A DNA stretch of 60,937 nt from Actinomycetota bacterium. Its GTDB lineage: Bacteria; Actinomycetota; Actinomycetes; Nanopelagicales; Nanopelagicaceae. Below, in pieces: positions 11,534 through 21,172 of the stretch. The first letter of the stretch is position 1; the number at the start of each line of letters is the position of its first letter. Below the pieces are notes generated by a model. It saw only the letters and a list, made by a program, of their open reading frames with translations, did no database searches and had not been told where the DNA came from. The stretch is taken from positions 1 through 60,937 of the forward strand of contig WLKK01000002.1 of NCBI GenBank assembly GCA_009701305.1. The letters are read 5' to 3'. A program made the position numbers and the translations under genes.

Positions 11534-13344
11534 GCCTCTTCAACAATCTCAGCATCTTCAACACCATCATCCGCTTTTGGCGCTTCGGCAGCGGTTGCTG
11601 CGTACATAGCTGCACCTAACGTCTGACTGATTGTGGCTACTTTCTCAGTTTCAGCTTTGATGGCTGCACTGTCATTTCCTTCTAATACTTTCTTTAGGTC
11701 AACTAGCGCGGCCTCAACTTCAACTTTCTTTGTTGCTAGTTCGCCCTCTGCAAATTTATCTGCGTTATCGGCGATAAATTTTTCAGTTTGATACACAAGT
11801 GAATCTCCGGCATTGCGGACTTCTGCTTCATCACGACGAGTGCGATCTTCTTCTGCATGTGATTCTGCTTCACGCATCATTCGCTCAATGTCATCTTTAG
11901 AAAGAGCAGAGCCACCTGTGATTGTCATCCGCTGTTCTTTGCCAGTGCCAAGATCCTTTGCAGAAACATGGACAATTCCGTTGGCATCGATGTCAAAAGT
12001 GACTTCAATCTGTGGAACTCCGCGTGGTGCTGGTGGAAGGCCTGTTAACTCAAACATTCCAAGCTTTTTGTTGTAAGCAGCCATTTCGCGCTCACCTTGG
12101 AATACTTGAATCTGTACTGCAGGCTGATTGTCATCAGCTGTTGTGAAGATCTCGCTTCTCTTGGTTGGGATAGTTGTATTACGTTCAATTAACTTGGTCA
12201 TAATTCCACCCTTGGTTTCAATTCCAAGAGATAGCGGAGTTACGTCAAGTAGCAATACATCTTTAACTTCACCTTTAAGGACACCAGCTTGCAACGCAGC
12301 ACCTACGGCTACAACCTCATCTGGGTTTACGCCCTTATTTGGTTCGCGGCCGCCAGTTAATTCTTTAACTAGATCCACGACTGCAGGCATACGAGTTGAT
12401 CCACCCACTAATACAACATGATCAATCTGTGCAATTGGGATTCCAGCATCTTTTAATACTGCCTGAAATGGAACTTTGCAACGATTTAGTAGATCGGCAG
12501 TGAGCGTCTGGAATTGTGCGCGAGTTACTGTTTCATCAAGGAAAAGTGGATTCTTCTCAGCATCAACTGTGATGTATGGAAGATTCACAGAACTTTGTTG
12601 TGATGAGGATAATTCAATCTTTGCCTTTTCTGCAGCTTCACGCACACGTTGCATCGCCATCTTATCTTTTGTTAAATCAATTCCATTTTTACTGCGGAAA
12701 GTTTTAACTAAATGATCGACAAGCGCATCATCCCAATCGTCTCCACCGAGTGCGTTATCACCATTTGTAGCTTTAACTTCAACGATTCCTTCTCCGATTT
12801 CAAGAAGTGAAACGTCAAATGTTCCACCACCAAGGTCAAAGACTAAAATTGTTTGTTCTTTATCGCCTTTATCTAAACCATATGCAAGTGCTGCTGCAGT
12901 TGGCTCGTTAATAATGCGAAGTACATTTAGACCAGCAATTTCGCCAGCTTCTTTAGTTGCTTGACGTTGTGCGTCACTAAAGTATGCGGGAACTGTAATA
13001 ACGGCATCGGTAATAGTTTCACCAAGATATGACTCAGCATCGCGTTTCAATTTTTGAAGAACGCGCGCACTAATTTCTTGTGATGTGTAATCTTTTCCAT
13101 CAATATCAATTTTCCAATTGGTTCCCATATGTCGCTTAACGGAGCGAATTGTTCGCTCAACATTTGTCACAGATTGACGCTTAGCTACCTCGCCAACTAG
13201 GACTTCACCATTTTTGGCAAAAGCCACGATAGATGGGGTAGTCCGGGCACCTTCAGCGTTAGCGATCACTGTTGGCTCGCCGCCTTCAAGTACGCAAACC
13301 ACGCTATTGGTCGTTCCGAGGTCAATTCCTACTGCTCTAGCCAT
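11530..13344 (-). CDS. dnaK: Molecular chaperone DnaK (Hsp70)
   Basis: A 604-residue ATP-dependent chaperone. The N-terminus [13 protein letters not shown] is phosphate loop 1, [13 protein letters not shown] is the second signature, and [13 protein letters not shown] the third. The substrate-binding domain starts after the linker [13 protein letters not shown] at about residue 365. The C-terminal tail is acidic and lacks a long Gly-rich spacer. A strong ribosome-binding site AAGGAG lies before the ATG. It is the first gene of the operon controlled by the HAIR-like site. Confidence 0.98.
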   Translation of the reverse strand: MARAVGIDLGTTNSVVCVLEGGEPTVIANAEGARTTPSIVAFAKNGEVLVGEVAKRQSVTNVERTIRSVKRHMGTNWKIDIDGKDYTSQEISARVLQKLKRDAESYLGETITDAVITVPAYFSDAQRQATKEAGEIAGLNVLRIINEPTAAALAYGLDKGDKEQTILVFDLGGGTFDVSLLEIGEGIVEVKATNGDNALGGDDWDDALVDHLVKTFRSKNGIDLTKDKMAMQRVREAAEKAKIELSSSQQSSVNLPYITVDAEKNPLFLDETVTRAQFQTLTADLLNRCKVPFQAVLKDAGIPIAQIDHVVLVGGSTRMPAVVDLVKELTGGREPNKGVNPDEVVAVGAALQAGVLKGEVKDVLLLDVTPLSLGIETKGGIMTKLIERNTTIPTKRSEIFTTADDNQPAVQIQVFQGEREMAAYNKKLGMFELTGLPPAPRGVPQIEVTFDIDANGIVHVSAKDLGTGKEQRMTITGGSALSKDDIERMMREAESHAEEDRTRRDEAEVRNAGDSLVYQTEKFIADNADKFAEGELATKKVEVEAALVDLKKVLEGNDSAAIKAETEKVATISQTLGAAMYAATAAEAPKADDGVEDAEIVEEA

Positions 13345-13382
13345 CTTCTATTTCTCCTTATATATGGGGCGGATCGGGGGTA

Positions 13383-13412
13383 ATCCTGCAGCTTGAGGTG
13401 GGGTGTTGTCAA
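13383..13412 (-). promoter_or_regulatory. Candidate dnaK promoter
   Basis: On the minus strand TTGACA (13412-13407) and CAGGAT (13388-13383) are spaced by 18 bases, about 39 bases before the dnaK ATG. It lies directly downstream of the HAIR-like operator, as expected for repression by HspR. Confidence 0.5.
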
Positions 13413-13416
13413 AAAA

Positions 13417-13437
13417 CCTGAGTCAACCCGACTCAAC
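13417..13437. promoter_or_regulatory. HAIR-like operator for HspR
   Basis: The inverted repeat reads CCTGAGT-N7-ACTCAAC. The known actinobacterial HAIR consensus is CTTGAGT-N7-ACTCAAG, so 12 of 14 defined bases match and the spacer length is exact. It lies immediately upstream of the dnaK -35 box, and its repressor HspR is encoded at the end of the same operon. Confidence 0.82.
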
Positions 13438-13472
13438 TTCCTTCATATGAGAGAACGGCTTCGGCTTTAAAT

Positions 13473-15539
13473 CTATTCCCGGCTACCTAGAGTTCCCAAT
13501 AAGCGCTGGGCCACATCAAGCACCTCGGGGCCACCTTCGGGAGCTTGAGCGCTGACCCCATCTGAAACCATCACCCGGCAGAACGGGCAGGCAACTGCAA
13601 TCTCTTCCGCCCCAGTTGCGATCGCCTCATCAACTCGATTTAAATTAATTCGCGTTCCAATTTTCTCTTCCATCCACATTCGACCGCCACCTGCTCCGCA
13701 ACAAAAAGAGCGATCTTTATTTCGGGGCATCTCAGAAATCTTTACGCCAGTAGCTTCAAGTAATTCGCGAGGTGGTTCATAAATTTCATTGTGCCGACCG
13801 AGGTAGCAAGGATCATGATAAGTAACACTCTTTGTTGATTTTGTAACTGGAGTTAATTTTCCTTCGCGCACTAATTGATTTAACAATTGTGTGTGGTGCA
13901 CCATTTCTAATTCAAAACCACTTTGTTTGTAATCTCGCCCAATTGTTGTAAAGCAATGAGGGCAAGTAACAACTACTTTCTTTACTCCTCGATTGCCGAA
14001 AGTCTCTTTTAATGTCTCTATATTTTCGCGAGCCAAAATTTGATACAGAAATTCATTACCTGCGCGTCGAGCAGGATCTCCGGTACAAGTTTCGCTCTTA
14101 CCAAGTACTGCAAATTCAACACCTGCGCGGTAAAGCAGTTCAGCAACAGCTTTTGTAGTTTTCTTAGCGCGCTCTTCATAAGCACCAGCACAGCCAACCC
14201 AAAATAAATATTCTACATCTTCAGGTAATTCGCCTTCGACGATCCGAATCGGGAAATCACACTCAGCAATCCACGCGTTGCGATCATTTCGATTAGCACC
14301 CCAAGGATTGCCGGCTTTTTCTAAATTCTTAAAGGTATTTGCAAGCTCGGCAGGAAACTCTGATTCAACTAAAACTTGATATCTACGCATATTAATAATG
14401 TGATCAACATGTTCAATATCTACTGGGCATTCATTCACACAAGCACCACAAGAAGTACATGACCAAAGTACATCTGGGGTTATTGGCCCATTTTCGCTGA
14501 CGATTGGGTCTTGATTATCGGTATCCCCAATACTTCCAAGCGCATGATCACGCATCGCCATAATTAATAATTTGGGTGAAAGTGGTTTATCAGTGTGCCA
14601 AGCTGGACATTGAGATTGGCAGCGACCGCACTCAGTGCAGCTGGCCATATCCAGCAAGCCTTTCCAAGAGATATCTGCTGATTTACCAATTCCGAAAATG
14701 TCATCTTCGGCAGGATCTTCAAAATCTACTGGTTTTCCTTTAGAGAGCATCTCTGGCAATTCGCCAAGTGAACTCTTTCTGTCAGCATTTCTTTTAAAGT
14801 AAATGTTGAAAAATGCTAGAAATCTATGCCAAGCAATTCCCATATTTAAATTGAGGGCTATGACTATAAACCAAGCCATCGAAACAAGAATTTTTACTAA
14901 TGCTACAGATTTAATTGCTGTTTCTAAATCAGAGGAAGAGAGACCGCTAAAAGATTGAACCGCTGGATACGAAAACGCATAATTCCAACTCCATGCACTT
15001 TGATTCTCTAACGCTCCTTCTAGCCCGCGAAGTGCAATCACGCAAAATACAATTACTAAAATCGTTCCTTCTACATAATAAGCTTTCCAACTCGATGAAC
15101 CATAAAATCGAGATTGTTTACCGTCTTTATCTTTTCGACTAATTCGCGTAACTTGCCGAATTCCAATTAACGTAACGATTCCGATTCCAGTTAGCCAAGC
15201 GATCGCCTCAGCAAAGACAAAGTATGGAATGAAGTGACCAATTATTGGTAGCACAAATTTAGGATTCATGACTTGCCCGTATGCCGTGATTAAAGTTCCC
15301 AGTAATGCTCCGAAACCAATCATTACAAACCAATGTGCGATACCAGTTCCGGTAAAGCGCAACATTTTTGTGTGCCCTAACACTTCTCGCAACATATTTT
15401 GAAGTCGTTTAGCGCGATGATCAGACCTAGTTGGGTCAGGTTGCCCCGATTTCAGTAAGGAATAGATTTTCCAGCCAGCATTTACAAAAAGGGCAAGTGC
15501 TATTGCGGTAATTAGGTATGCGGGCAAAGCGAAGAACAT
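13473..15539 (-). CDS. EtfD-like membrane Fe-S oxidoreductase
   Basis: A 688-residue protein resembling mycobacterial Rv0338c (EtfD), which passes electrons from electron-transfer flavoprotein to the quinone pool during acyl-CoA oxidation. The first 250 residues hold several membrane helices like nitrate reductase gamma. A dicluster 4Fe-4S domain follows, with cysteines at 301/304/307/311 and 361/364/367/371. The C-terminal half has two CCG-type cysteine domains (HDPCYLGRHN, SFCCGAGGGRMW). The acyl-CoA dehydrogenase at 22749 is a plausible upstream donor, although ETF genes are not in the window. The exact partner is inference. Confidence 0.82.
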   Translation of the reverse strand: MFFALPAYLITAIALALFVNAGWKIYSLLKSGQPDPTRSDHRAKRLQNMLREVLGHTKMLRFTGTGIAHWFVMIGFGALLGTLITAYGQVMNPKFVLPIIGHFIPYFVFAEAIAWLTGIGIVTLIGIRQVTRISRKDKDGKQSRFYGSSSWKAYYVEGTILVIVFCVIALRGLEGALENQSAWSWNYAFSYPAVQSFSGLSSSDLETAIKSVALVKILVSMAWFIVIALNLNMGIAWHRFLAFFNIYFKRNADRKSSLGELPEMLSKGKPVDFEDPAEDDIFGIGKSADISWKGLLDMASCTECGRCQSQCPAWHTDKPLSPKLLIMAMRDHALGSIGDTDNQDPIVSENGPITPDVLWSCTSCGACVNECPVDIEHVDHIINMRRYQVLVESEFPAELANTFKNLEKAGNPWGANRNDRNAWIAECDFPIRIVEGELPEDVEYLFWVGCAGAYEERAKKTTKAVAELLYRAGVEFAVLGKSETCTGDPARRAGNEFLYQILARENIETLKETFGNRGVKKVVVTCPHCFTTIGRDYKQSGFELEMVHHTQLLNQLVREGKLTPVTKSTKSVTYHDPCYLGRHNEIYEPPRELLEATGVKISEMPRNKDRSFCCGAGGGRMWMEEKIGTRINLNRVDEAIATGAEEIAVACPFCRVMVSDGVSAQAPEGGPEVLDVAQRLLGTLGSRE

Positions 15540-15549
15540 GGCTTGCTGC

Positions 15550-16128
15550 TTAATTTATTTTGCTTTGATGAAACTTCAAAAATGATTTACTAGCTGTAGG
15601 CCCTCGTTGACCTTGGTAGCGCGATCCATATATTGCACTTCCATAAGGATGTTCGGCAGGGCTAGATAATTTGATCAAACAAAGCTGACCGATTTTCATG
15701 CCCGGAAATAATTTCACTGGTAAGTTCGCGACGTTAGAAAGTTCCAAAGTTATGTGTCCAGAAAATCCTGGGTCAATGAATCCCGCAGTGGAATGCGTTA
15801 ACAAACCCAATCGACCTAGCGAAGATTTTCCTTCAAGTCTTCCGGCAATATCATCAGGCAAAGTGATAATTTCATAAGTGCTCGCTAGGACAAATTCACC
15901 AGGATGCAAAATAAAATGCTCATCTGGTGCCACTTCAACTTCGCGCGTCAGTTCAGATTGCTCAATTGATGGGTCAATCACCGAGTATTTATGATTTTCA
16001 AAGACTCTAAAAAATCTATCCAGCCGCACATCAATACTGGATGGTTGGATCATTTCCGAAGTAAAAGGTTCGACTTTTACCCGTCCGGCTTCAACTTGTT
16101 CGCGGATATCACGATCTGAGAGCAACAT
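15550..16128 (-). CDS. dcd: dCTP deaminase/dUTPase (bifunctional type)
   Basis: A 192-residue trimeric nucleotide enzyme making dUMP for thymidylate synthesis. The core [20 protein letters not shown], the segment [17 protein letters not shown] and the tail [12 protein letters not shown] match the actinobacterial bifunctional enzyme, which deaminates dCTP and then hydrolyses dUTP. This differs from the enterobacterial monofunctional enzyme, which needs a separate Dut. It is followed after ten bases by the etfD-like gene. A TAAGGT box eight bases before the ATG suggests a leaderless transcript. Confidence 0.93.
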   Translation of the reverse strand: MLLSDRDIREQVEAGRVKVEPFTSEMIQPSSIDVRLDRFFRVFENHKYSVIDPSIEQSELTREVEVAPDEHFILHPGEFVLASTYEIITLPDDIAGRLEGKSSLGRLGLLTHSTAGFIDPGFSGHITLELSNVANLPVKLFPGMKIGQLCLIKLSSPAEHPYGSAIYGSRYQGQRGPTASKSFLKFHQSKIN

Positions 16129-16130
16129 AG

Positions 16131-16160
16131 TTGGCGACCTTACCCCAGCTTTCGTATGCT
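16131..16160 (+). promoter_or_regulatory. Candidate tRNA-Gly promoter
   Basis: TTGGCG (16131-16136) and TATGCT (16155-16160) are spaced by 18 bases, placing transcription start a few bases before the mature tRNA. A perfect inverted repeat TTCGTA-N5-TACGAA (16151-16167) covers the -10 and the predicted start. Confidence 0.5.
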
Positions 16161-16175
16161 CTACGAACGGTACAC

Positions 16176-16246
16176 GCGGGCGTAGTGAAATGGCATCACT
16201 TCAGCTTCCCAAGCTGAGAGCGCGGGTTCGATTCCCGTCGCCCGCT
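16176..16246 (+). tRNA. tRNA-Gly (anticodon CCC)
   Basis: A 71-nt cloverleaf: acceptor GCGGGCG pairs with CGCCCGC, D stem GTGA/TCAC, anticodon stem TCAGC/GCTGA around the loop TTCCCAA (anticodon CCC), and a T arm with loop TTCGATT. The discriminator is T and no CCA is encoded. A cluster of sugar genes begins eight bases after its 3' end on the opposite strand. Confidence 0.93.
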
Positions 16247-16253
16247 CTCTTAC

Positions 16254-17234
16254 CTAAAAACGGTTATTTTGAAAGTAATCTTGCTTGGTCCGCGCCAAAC
16301 CCTCAGTGATCGAAAGCGGGTTAAAAGAAAGATATTCTCGAAGCAAAGTTAAATCTGGCTTGCGCCTTGCAACGCTGCCGGCCGGAGCTTCTTGGGAAAC
16401 TAACTCCAAAGCAGGATTAATTAAACTTTTCAAGATGTCAGCTACCTCTTGTATCCGAACTTCTGCATCACTACCAATATTGATCAGAGTTTCAGATATA
16501 TCCCCAGCTTCAGACTTAATCGAAAGTTCTAAAATCAATTTAATTGCATCATCAATGTACAAAAATGATCTAGTTTGGTCTGGTCCTAAAACCGTGCCGT
16601 TTCCTTGCGCAAATTTCCTTATTAAGTCAGGAACGACATGATCAAAGCCCATCCTTGGGCCATAAATATTATGTATTCTAAAAATTAGGAAATCTAAGCC
16701 ATATTGGGAGCCGTTTGCGTAACAAGCCATTTCGCCAATCTGCTTACTTATTGCATAACTCCATCTTGGGTTTGATGGGTCACTAATTACAAAGGGCACT
16801 TTTTCGGGAGTCGGTAGTGGAACCCATGAATTTTCAATACCACCGGCATAAGACTCTGAAGAGCCGAAATAATAATACTTCTTAACTTTCTTTGTAGCAC
16901 ATACGCGGGCAATATTTATCCCCGTCAAAGCAGAGTGAGAAATAACATCGCTAGGAACTTCATAAAAATTATCTGTCCCATTAAATGCAACTAAATTATA
17001 AACAACATCGCCTGGCTTGATTAACTCTTCAAGAAATTGTGCATCTCTTGCATCTGCTTCAATGAACTTGCAATTTGCACGACTGATTAAGGTTTTAAAA
17101 TCAGTATCAAATTCACTTCTTACAAAATTATCAACGAGCACTAGTTCAGAGTGTTCATTTTTTGCAAGAGCCGAGGCTAAGTGGAAGCCAATAAAACCAG
17201 CTGCTCCAAAAATAACTATCCTGTTATTTCCCAA
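16254..17234 (-). CDS. NAD-dependent nucleotide-sugar epimerase/dehydratase
   Basis: An extended short-chain dehydrogenase of 326 residues. The NAD-binding GAAGFIG is at about 10-16, and the catalytic YxxxK is Tyr160/Lys164 with serines at 125-126. RSFLYIDDA in the C-terminal part is typical of enzymes acting on UDP- or dTDP-sugars. Its start overlaps the upstream dehydrogenase by 11 bases. Given that neighbour, a UDP-uronate epimerase or decarboxylase is plausible, but the substrate is not determined by the sequence. Confidence 0.8.
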   Translation of the reverse strand: MGNNRIVIFGAAGFIGFHLASALAKNEHSELVLVDNFVRSEFDTDFKTLISRANCKFIEADARDAQFLEELIKPGDVVYNLVAFNGTDNFYEVPSDVISHSALTGINIARVCATKKVKKYYYFGSSESYAGGIENSWVPLPTPEKVPFVISDPSNPRWSYAISKQIGEMACYANGSQYGLDFLIFRIHNIYGPRMGFDHVVPDLIRKFAQGNGTVLGPDQTRSFLYIDDAIKLILELSIKSEAGDISETLINIGSDAEVRIQEVADILKSLINPALELVSQEAPAGSVARRKPDLTLLREYLSFNPLSITEGLARTKQDYFQNNRF

Positions 17235-18537
17235 GGTATTTTACCCAATTTCCGTCGCCAAAAATATTTATTTCGGCAGAGATGCCTTTCAAATCTTTAG
17301 TTACGCCCCAAAGATCGAAGATAATTGCAGATTTACTCAATGCCTGCAGTTTCTTCTCCCCTGATGGATTACTTAAAAATTCTGCGTTATTCGCAATTAC
17401 TAAAACATCAACTTTTTGAAAATCACTCTCATCTTCACACCTTGGTACAGGAGAAATTAATTCTGATTGCGAGATATTTTCATCCCAGACTTTAAGTTGC
17501 CAAGTTGAATGAAAACTCTTCACTTTATCTAATACTTCTATCCCAAGTGAGTCTCGGATGTCATTAGTCTTCGGTTTGCCTTTAAAAGCCAATCCAGCAA
17601 TACAAAGGATTGGGTTTGCTTTGGCTTTGACAGCATTTTCGATTGCGCTGATCAACATCGGTGCAATCGAATCATTAATTAAGCGACCAGAACGGATCAC
17701 AGAGTCATAAACTTTGCCCTGGCCCGCTTCCAAAAATATGTAGGCATCCTTTGATAAGCATGGTCCGCCTACTGGACCAGGCAATGGAATGTTTGCTCTT
17801 GCATAATTGTGATTTGCAATGCTGATAGCTTCTAGTGCGGATACTCCACGGATTTCGCCCATAAGTGCCAACTCATTTGAATAAGCAAAAATTACATCTC
17901 TCCAGGTGTTGCACGCCAGTTTTGCCAGTTCAGCCACTTCAGCAGTAGTTGAGGTAACAACATCAAATCCCAAACTTGCTAATTCCTTTTCTCCATTTAT
18001 CAGAGAATCACCTTCGGCAGCACCCAGCATTTGTGGCAAAACTTTTAGCTCTGCTAACGCGACACCCTCAGCAGTGCGTTCGGGGGCAAAAAAGAGCGAA
18101 ATATCACTCCGCCCTAAATCCGTCGCGAGTTTTTTTAATGTATTAGTAGTTCCAATAGCTACTGTGGATCTTAAAAAAATTGTTGATTGCTTAGGAATTA
18201 ATTCAAAAATTTCAGTTAAAGCTTCAACCATTACATTATTTGTTGAATTAGAATTAGTTGGCTTTGGAGTGCCAATGCAAACGAAATAAGTTTTGCTTTG
18301 TAATCCAGTTAAAGTAGTTGAAATTGATAAACGTCCATCAGATTGAGCTTTGTCAAGGATCTCCGCTAAGCCAGGTTCCCAAACCAAATACTTTCCGTTT
18401 TTCATTAAATCAACTACAGCAGAATTCTTCTCTACCAAAGTCACGATTTGATTTTCTTTTTCTAACAAATGAGCAGCGAGCGTTAGACCTACAAAACCTC
18501 CACCAATAACGCTGACAGAGCCCTGAGCGCTATTCAT
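17224..18537 (-). CDS. UDP-glucose/UDP-aminosugar 6-dehydrogenase family
   Basis: A nucleotide-sugar dehydrogenase that oxidises the C6 hydroxyl to a carboxylate in two NAD-dependent steps. The Rossmann motif SVIGGGFVG is near residues 8-16, the catalytic cysteine lies in GPVGGPCLSKDA, and the C-terminal domain contains GLAFKGKPKTNDIRDS. I start at the ATG at 18537, giving 437 residues. A longer frame reaches 18630 but would run into the divergent gene's control region. Product and epimerase partner suggest an acidic surface sugar. Confidence 0.85.
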   Translation of the reverse strand: MNSAQGSVSVIGGGFVGLTLAAHLLEKENQIVTLVEKNSAVVDLMKNGKYLVWEPGLAEILDKAQSDGRLSISTTLTGLQSKTYFVCIGTPKPTNSNSTNNVMVEALTEIFELIPKQSTIFLRSTVAIGTTNTLKKLATDLGRSDISLFFAPERTAEGVALAELKVLPQMLGAAEGDSLINGEKELASLGFDVVTSTTAEVAELAKLACNTWRDVIFAYSNELALMGEIRGVSALEAISIANHNYARANIPLPGPVGGPCLSKDAYIFLEAGQGKVYDSVIRSGRLINDSIAPMLISAIENAVKAKANPILCIAGLAFKGKPKTNDIRDSLGIEVLDKVKSFHSTWQLKVWDENISQSELISPVPRCEDESDFQKVDVLVIANNAEFLSNPSGEKKLQALSKSAIIFDLWGVTKDLKGISAEINIFGDGNWVKYLGK

Positions 18538-18543
18538 TTGAGT

Positions 18544-18549
18544 ATCATA
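18544..18549 (-). promoter_or_regulatory. -10 box of the nucleotide-sugar dehydrogenase gene
   Basis: TATGAT on the minus strand ends six bases before the ATG at 18537, the spacing of a leaderless transcript. No convincing -35 was seen. Confidence 0.45.
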
Positions 18550-18598
18550 ACCGTTGAAGGTGAGGGGTGAGATTTTGGCTAAATCTAAGGAGCCACAA

Positions 18599-19543
18599 AT
18601 GCTGCTCGTGGGCGTTTGGGTGAACCGCAACTGGATCCTAGGTAATTGGATTCGCGAGGTTCAAGCACGGGGCAAAGAGTGGTCAAGCCTTTATTGGCTA
18701 CCTTCCGTCCTTGCAAATAAACATTGGCTCGAAAAATTCTTAAAGCCCCCAATACCTAAAGCTGATGCGTACTTTTTTTCATATCTTTCTATATTTGAAA
18801 GGTATTTGGAAAAAAATTTACGTTACGAAAATAGATCAATAATTTTATACACTCATAATGATCCTGAGCTTGGAACTTCTGAACACCAAGTAGAGGTTTT
18901 GAATCGGGCATTCTCAGTACATTTTTATTGCAGCAGAGATGCCGAGAAATTGGTTGCGCTTGGGCTAAAGCAAGAAAAAGTACGAGTGGCCTTATGTGCC
19001 GTGGATGTAGATTGCGTAAGAGATCATAAAATTTCAAGAGAGCCTAAAACGGTTGTGTTGGCATCGAAATATGGATCACGCAAAGGCCTAGAACATTTTC
19101 CGGAATTAGTGGCAGCGATGCCGGATTGGAAATTTCTAATCCTTGGGCGAGATTGGGAAGAATTTCTAGCTAAGAATAGCCTCGATAGGAATCCAAATAT
19201 TGAATACTTTAGATTTTCAAAGAAGACTAGAAACGAAGTCATGAGCCGGGCTTCAGTATTCTTAAGTCTTTCTAATTTAGAAGGTGGGCCAGTTCCGCTC
19301 ATTGAAGCAATGGCACTCGGGGTTGCGCCTGTGGCGACAAATACTGGATTTGCACGTGACGTAATTCTTAAAAGCGATACCGGGATTATCATCCCAATAA
19401 ATGAAACTGTGTTGAAAATAAGAGAAGCAATCACCTCTGCCGCACTTTTGCAAGGTGATATTTCAGGTGCGGTAAGTCATTTAACTTGGGATCGGATTGC
19501 AAAACTTACATTTGAAGATCTGTCACAGATCGCTTCAAAGTAA
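18599..19543 (+). CDS. Glycosyltransferase family 4 (GT-B fold)
   Basis: A 314-residue GT4-type glycosyltransferase. The C-terminal half has the donor-binding features: VVLASKYGSRKGLEHFP, KFLILG, and the E-x7-E motif in EGGPVPLIEAMALGVAPVATN. I start at the ATG at 18599 because AAGGAG lies exactly six bases upstream; a TTG at 18554 extends the frame but has no such site. Divergent from the dehydrogenase gene, it likely uses a sugar made by the two neighbouring enzymes to build a surface glycan. Confidence 0.83.
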   Translation: MLLVGVWVNRNWILGNWIREVQARGKEWSSLYWLPSVLANKHWLEKFLKPPIPKADAYFFSYLSIFERYLEKNLRYENRSIILYTHNDPELGTSEHQVEVLNRAFSVHFYCSRDAEKLVALGLKQEKVRVALCAVDVDCVRDHKISREPKTVVLASKYGSRKGLEHFPELVAAMPDWKFLILGRDWEEFLAKNSLDRNPNIEYFRFSKKTRNEVMSRASVFLSLSNLEGGPVPLIEAMALGVAPVATNTGFARDVILKSDTGIIIPINETVLKIREAITSAALLQGDISGAVSHLTWDRIAKLTFEDLSQIASK

Positions 19544-19545
19544 TT

Positions 19546-21144
19546 TTAGCTCATACGGCGCAAGACTTTCCCAGTCATTGATCCTGAGTGCTCACCATTT
19601 TTTACGGCGATAGTGCCATTCACGAAAACTAATTGAATTCCCTCCGGGTAGGCCCGAGGTTGCTGAACTGTGGATTTCGTCCGCACATTTGCTGGATCAA
19701 AAACCACTACATCCGCAAAATTACCTTCCTTCAAAACTCCACGTTTTTTTAATCCGAATCGATTAGCAGGCTTTGCTGCCATTTTATGGATCGCGGTTTC
19801 TAGCGAAATTGTTTTCATCTCACGCACATGGTGGGCAAGATACTCAATATGTCCACCGTATGGATGTTGGCTCATAGTCACTTCACTCAAAGGACCCTTA
19901 TCAACACTCGTATATCCATCAACTCCAAGACTAAAATCTGGATGAGAAACCATTTCGGCTAAATGTTCTTCAGCGAATAATTCACCAACCAAAATCAACT
20001 CATCCATCTCCGGGCCGGATGCTTGCAAAATATCAAAGAAACAATCCCACTCATCTTTCTTATGTAACTTTGCAATTTCTGGAAATGATAATCCGTTATA
20101 TTCTGATAAGTGCGGAGAGCTTTGTAATAAAACGCGATGCCACTGACCTTTATGAATAAATCTCCAATAACGATCGCAATCTTCACGAAGTCGATCTCTA
20201 ACTAAATTATCTTTGAGCGCTTTTGCAATTTCTGGGTAACCCTCGTCAATCAACCAACGTGGCAATATTCCAGTCATCTTTCCGATGCCATGTTTAAATG
20301 GCGTTGTATCTGCTTCAATATCAAATCCTTCTGATTGCGCTTTTTTCATCATTTCGACAGCACGTTCCCATGCTCTTTCTGGAGCATTAGTGTCATGCCG
20401 TACATTTAAATGTGAAATTTGCGCTGATATCCCACCAATTTTGGCAAGATCAATTAACTCTTGGACTGATTCGAAAATTTTTGCATCTCGATTTCTTATG
20501 TGGCTTGCATAAATTCCATCATGCTTGCCCAACTCTTTAGCTAAATGCTGCAGCTCCCTCGGCGTCCCGAATATGCCCGGTGTGTATTCAAGTCCAGTTG
20601 ACATTCCAATGGCTCCACTTTCCATTGCCTCCGCTAACAAACTCGCCATTGTGCGCAAATGAGAATCTGTAACTTCTTCATCACCCAATAATCCCGCAGC
20701 AGTGCGAATCGCATTGTGTCCAACAAATGATGCGATGTTCGCAGTGATGCCGCCGCTTTCAATATTTTCTAAATACTCGCCAAATGTGCGCCAATCGATT
20801 GGGCCTTCATAAGTAAATGAACGCATCCGCGCTTGAGTTGCCGCAGCTGATTGATCACTCAGCGGTGCATTTGTGAAGCCACAATTTCCGACTATCTCGG
20901 TGGTCACTCCTTGCCGGATCGAACTGTGGGATTCGCGATTTGCATGCAATGTGAAATCTGAGTGACTATGCGGATCGATAAATCCAGGAGAAACTACTTG
21001 ATCAGTTGCATCTATCTCAGTGCGCGCAGTTGAAACTCTCCCGATTTCTACGACTTGTTCACCTTGGATTCCGATATCTGCGCGGTGTCTTAATGCACCA
21101 GTACCGTCAATTAACCAGCCATTTCTAATCGCTAAATCAATCAT
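19546..21144 (-). CDS. D-aminoacylase / N-acyl-D-amino-acid deacylase family amidohydrolase
   Basis: An amidohydrolase of 532 residues hydrolysing N-acyl-D-amino acids (family role). The metal-binding GFIDPHSHSD follows an N-terminal beta-sandwich segment, and EIVGNCGF holds the conserved cysteine typical of D-aminoacylases. Further conserved patches are SAQISHLNVR and VDGYTSVDKGP. I start at the ATG at 21144 because IDLAIRNGWLIDGTG is the family's beginning; the longer frame would overlap htpX. It may recycle D-amino-acid compounds from peptidoglycan or dissolved organic matter (inference). Confidence 0.85.
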   Translation of the reverse strand: MIDLAIRNGWLIDGTGALRHRADIGIQGEQVVEIGRVSTARTEIDATDQVVSPGFIDPHSHSDFTLHANRESHSSIRQGVTTEIVGNCGFTNAPLSDQSAAATQARMRSFTYEGPIDWRTFGEYLENIESGGITANIASFVGHNAIRTAAGLLGDEEVTDSHLRTMASLLAEAMESGAIGMSTGLEYTPGIFGTPRELQHLAKELGKHDGIYASHIRNRDAKIFESVQELIDLAKIGGISAQISHLNVRHDTNAPERAWERAVEMMKKAQSEGFDIEADTTPFKHGIGKMTGILPRWLIDEGYPEIAKALKDNLVRDRLREDCDRYWRFIHKGQWHRVLLQSSPHLSEYNGLSFPEIAKLHKKDEWDCFFDILQASGPEMDELILVGELFAEEHLAEMVSHPDFSLGVDGYTSVDKGPLSEVTMSQHPYGGHIEYLAHHVREMKTISLETAIHKMAAKPANRFGLKKRGVLKEGNFADVVVFDPANVRTKSTVQQPRAYPEGIQLVFVNGTIAVKNGEHSGSMTGKVLRRMS

Positions 21145-21151
21145 GCAGATG

Positions 21152-21157
21152 AGATTA
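21152..21157 (-). promoter_or_regulatory. -10 box of the D-aminoacylase gene
   Basis: TAATCT on the minus strand ends seven bases before the ATG at 21144, inside the 28-bp gap after htpX. This gives the gene a possible leaderless promoter of its own. Confidence 0.35.
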
Positions 21158-21172
21158 GCACCCACAAATCCT

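Noticed and set aside
16254-19543. Mobile element integrated at tRNA-Gly.
   Set aside because: I found no integrase and no second copy of the tRNA 3' end at the far side, so only a possible island is reported.
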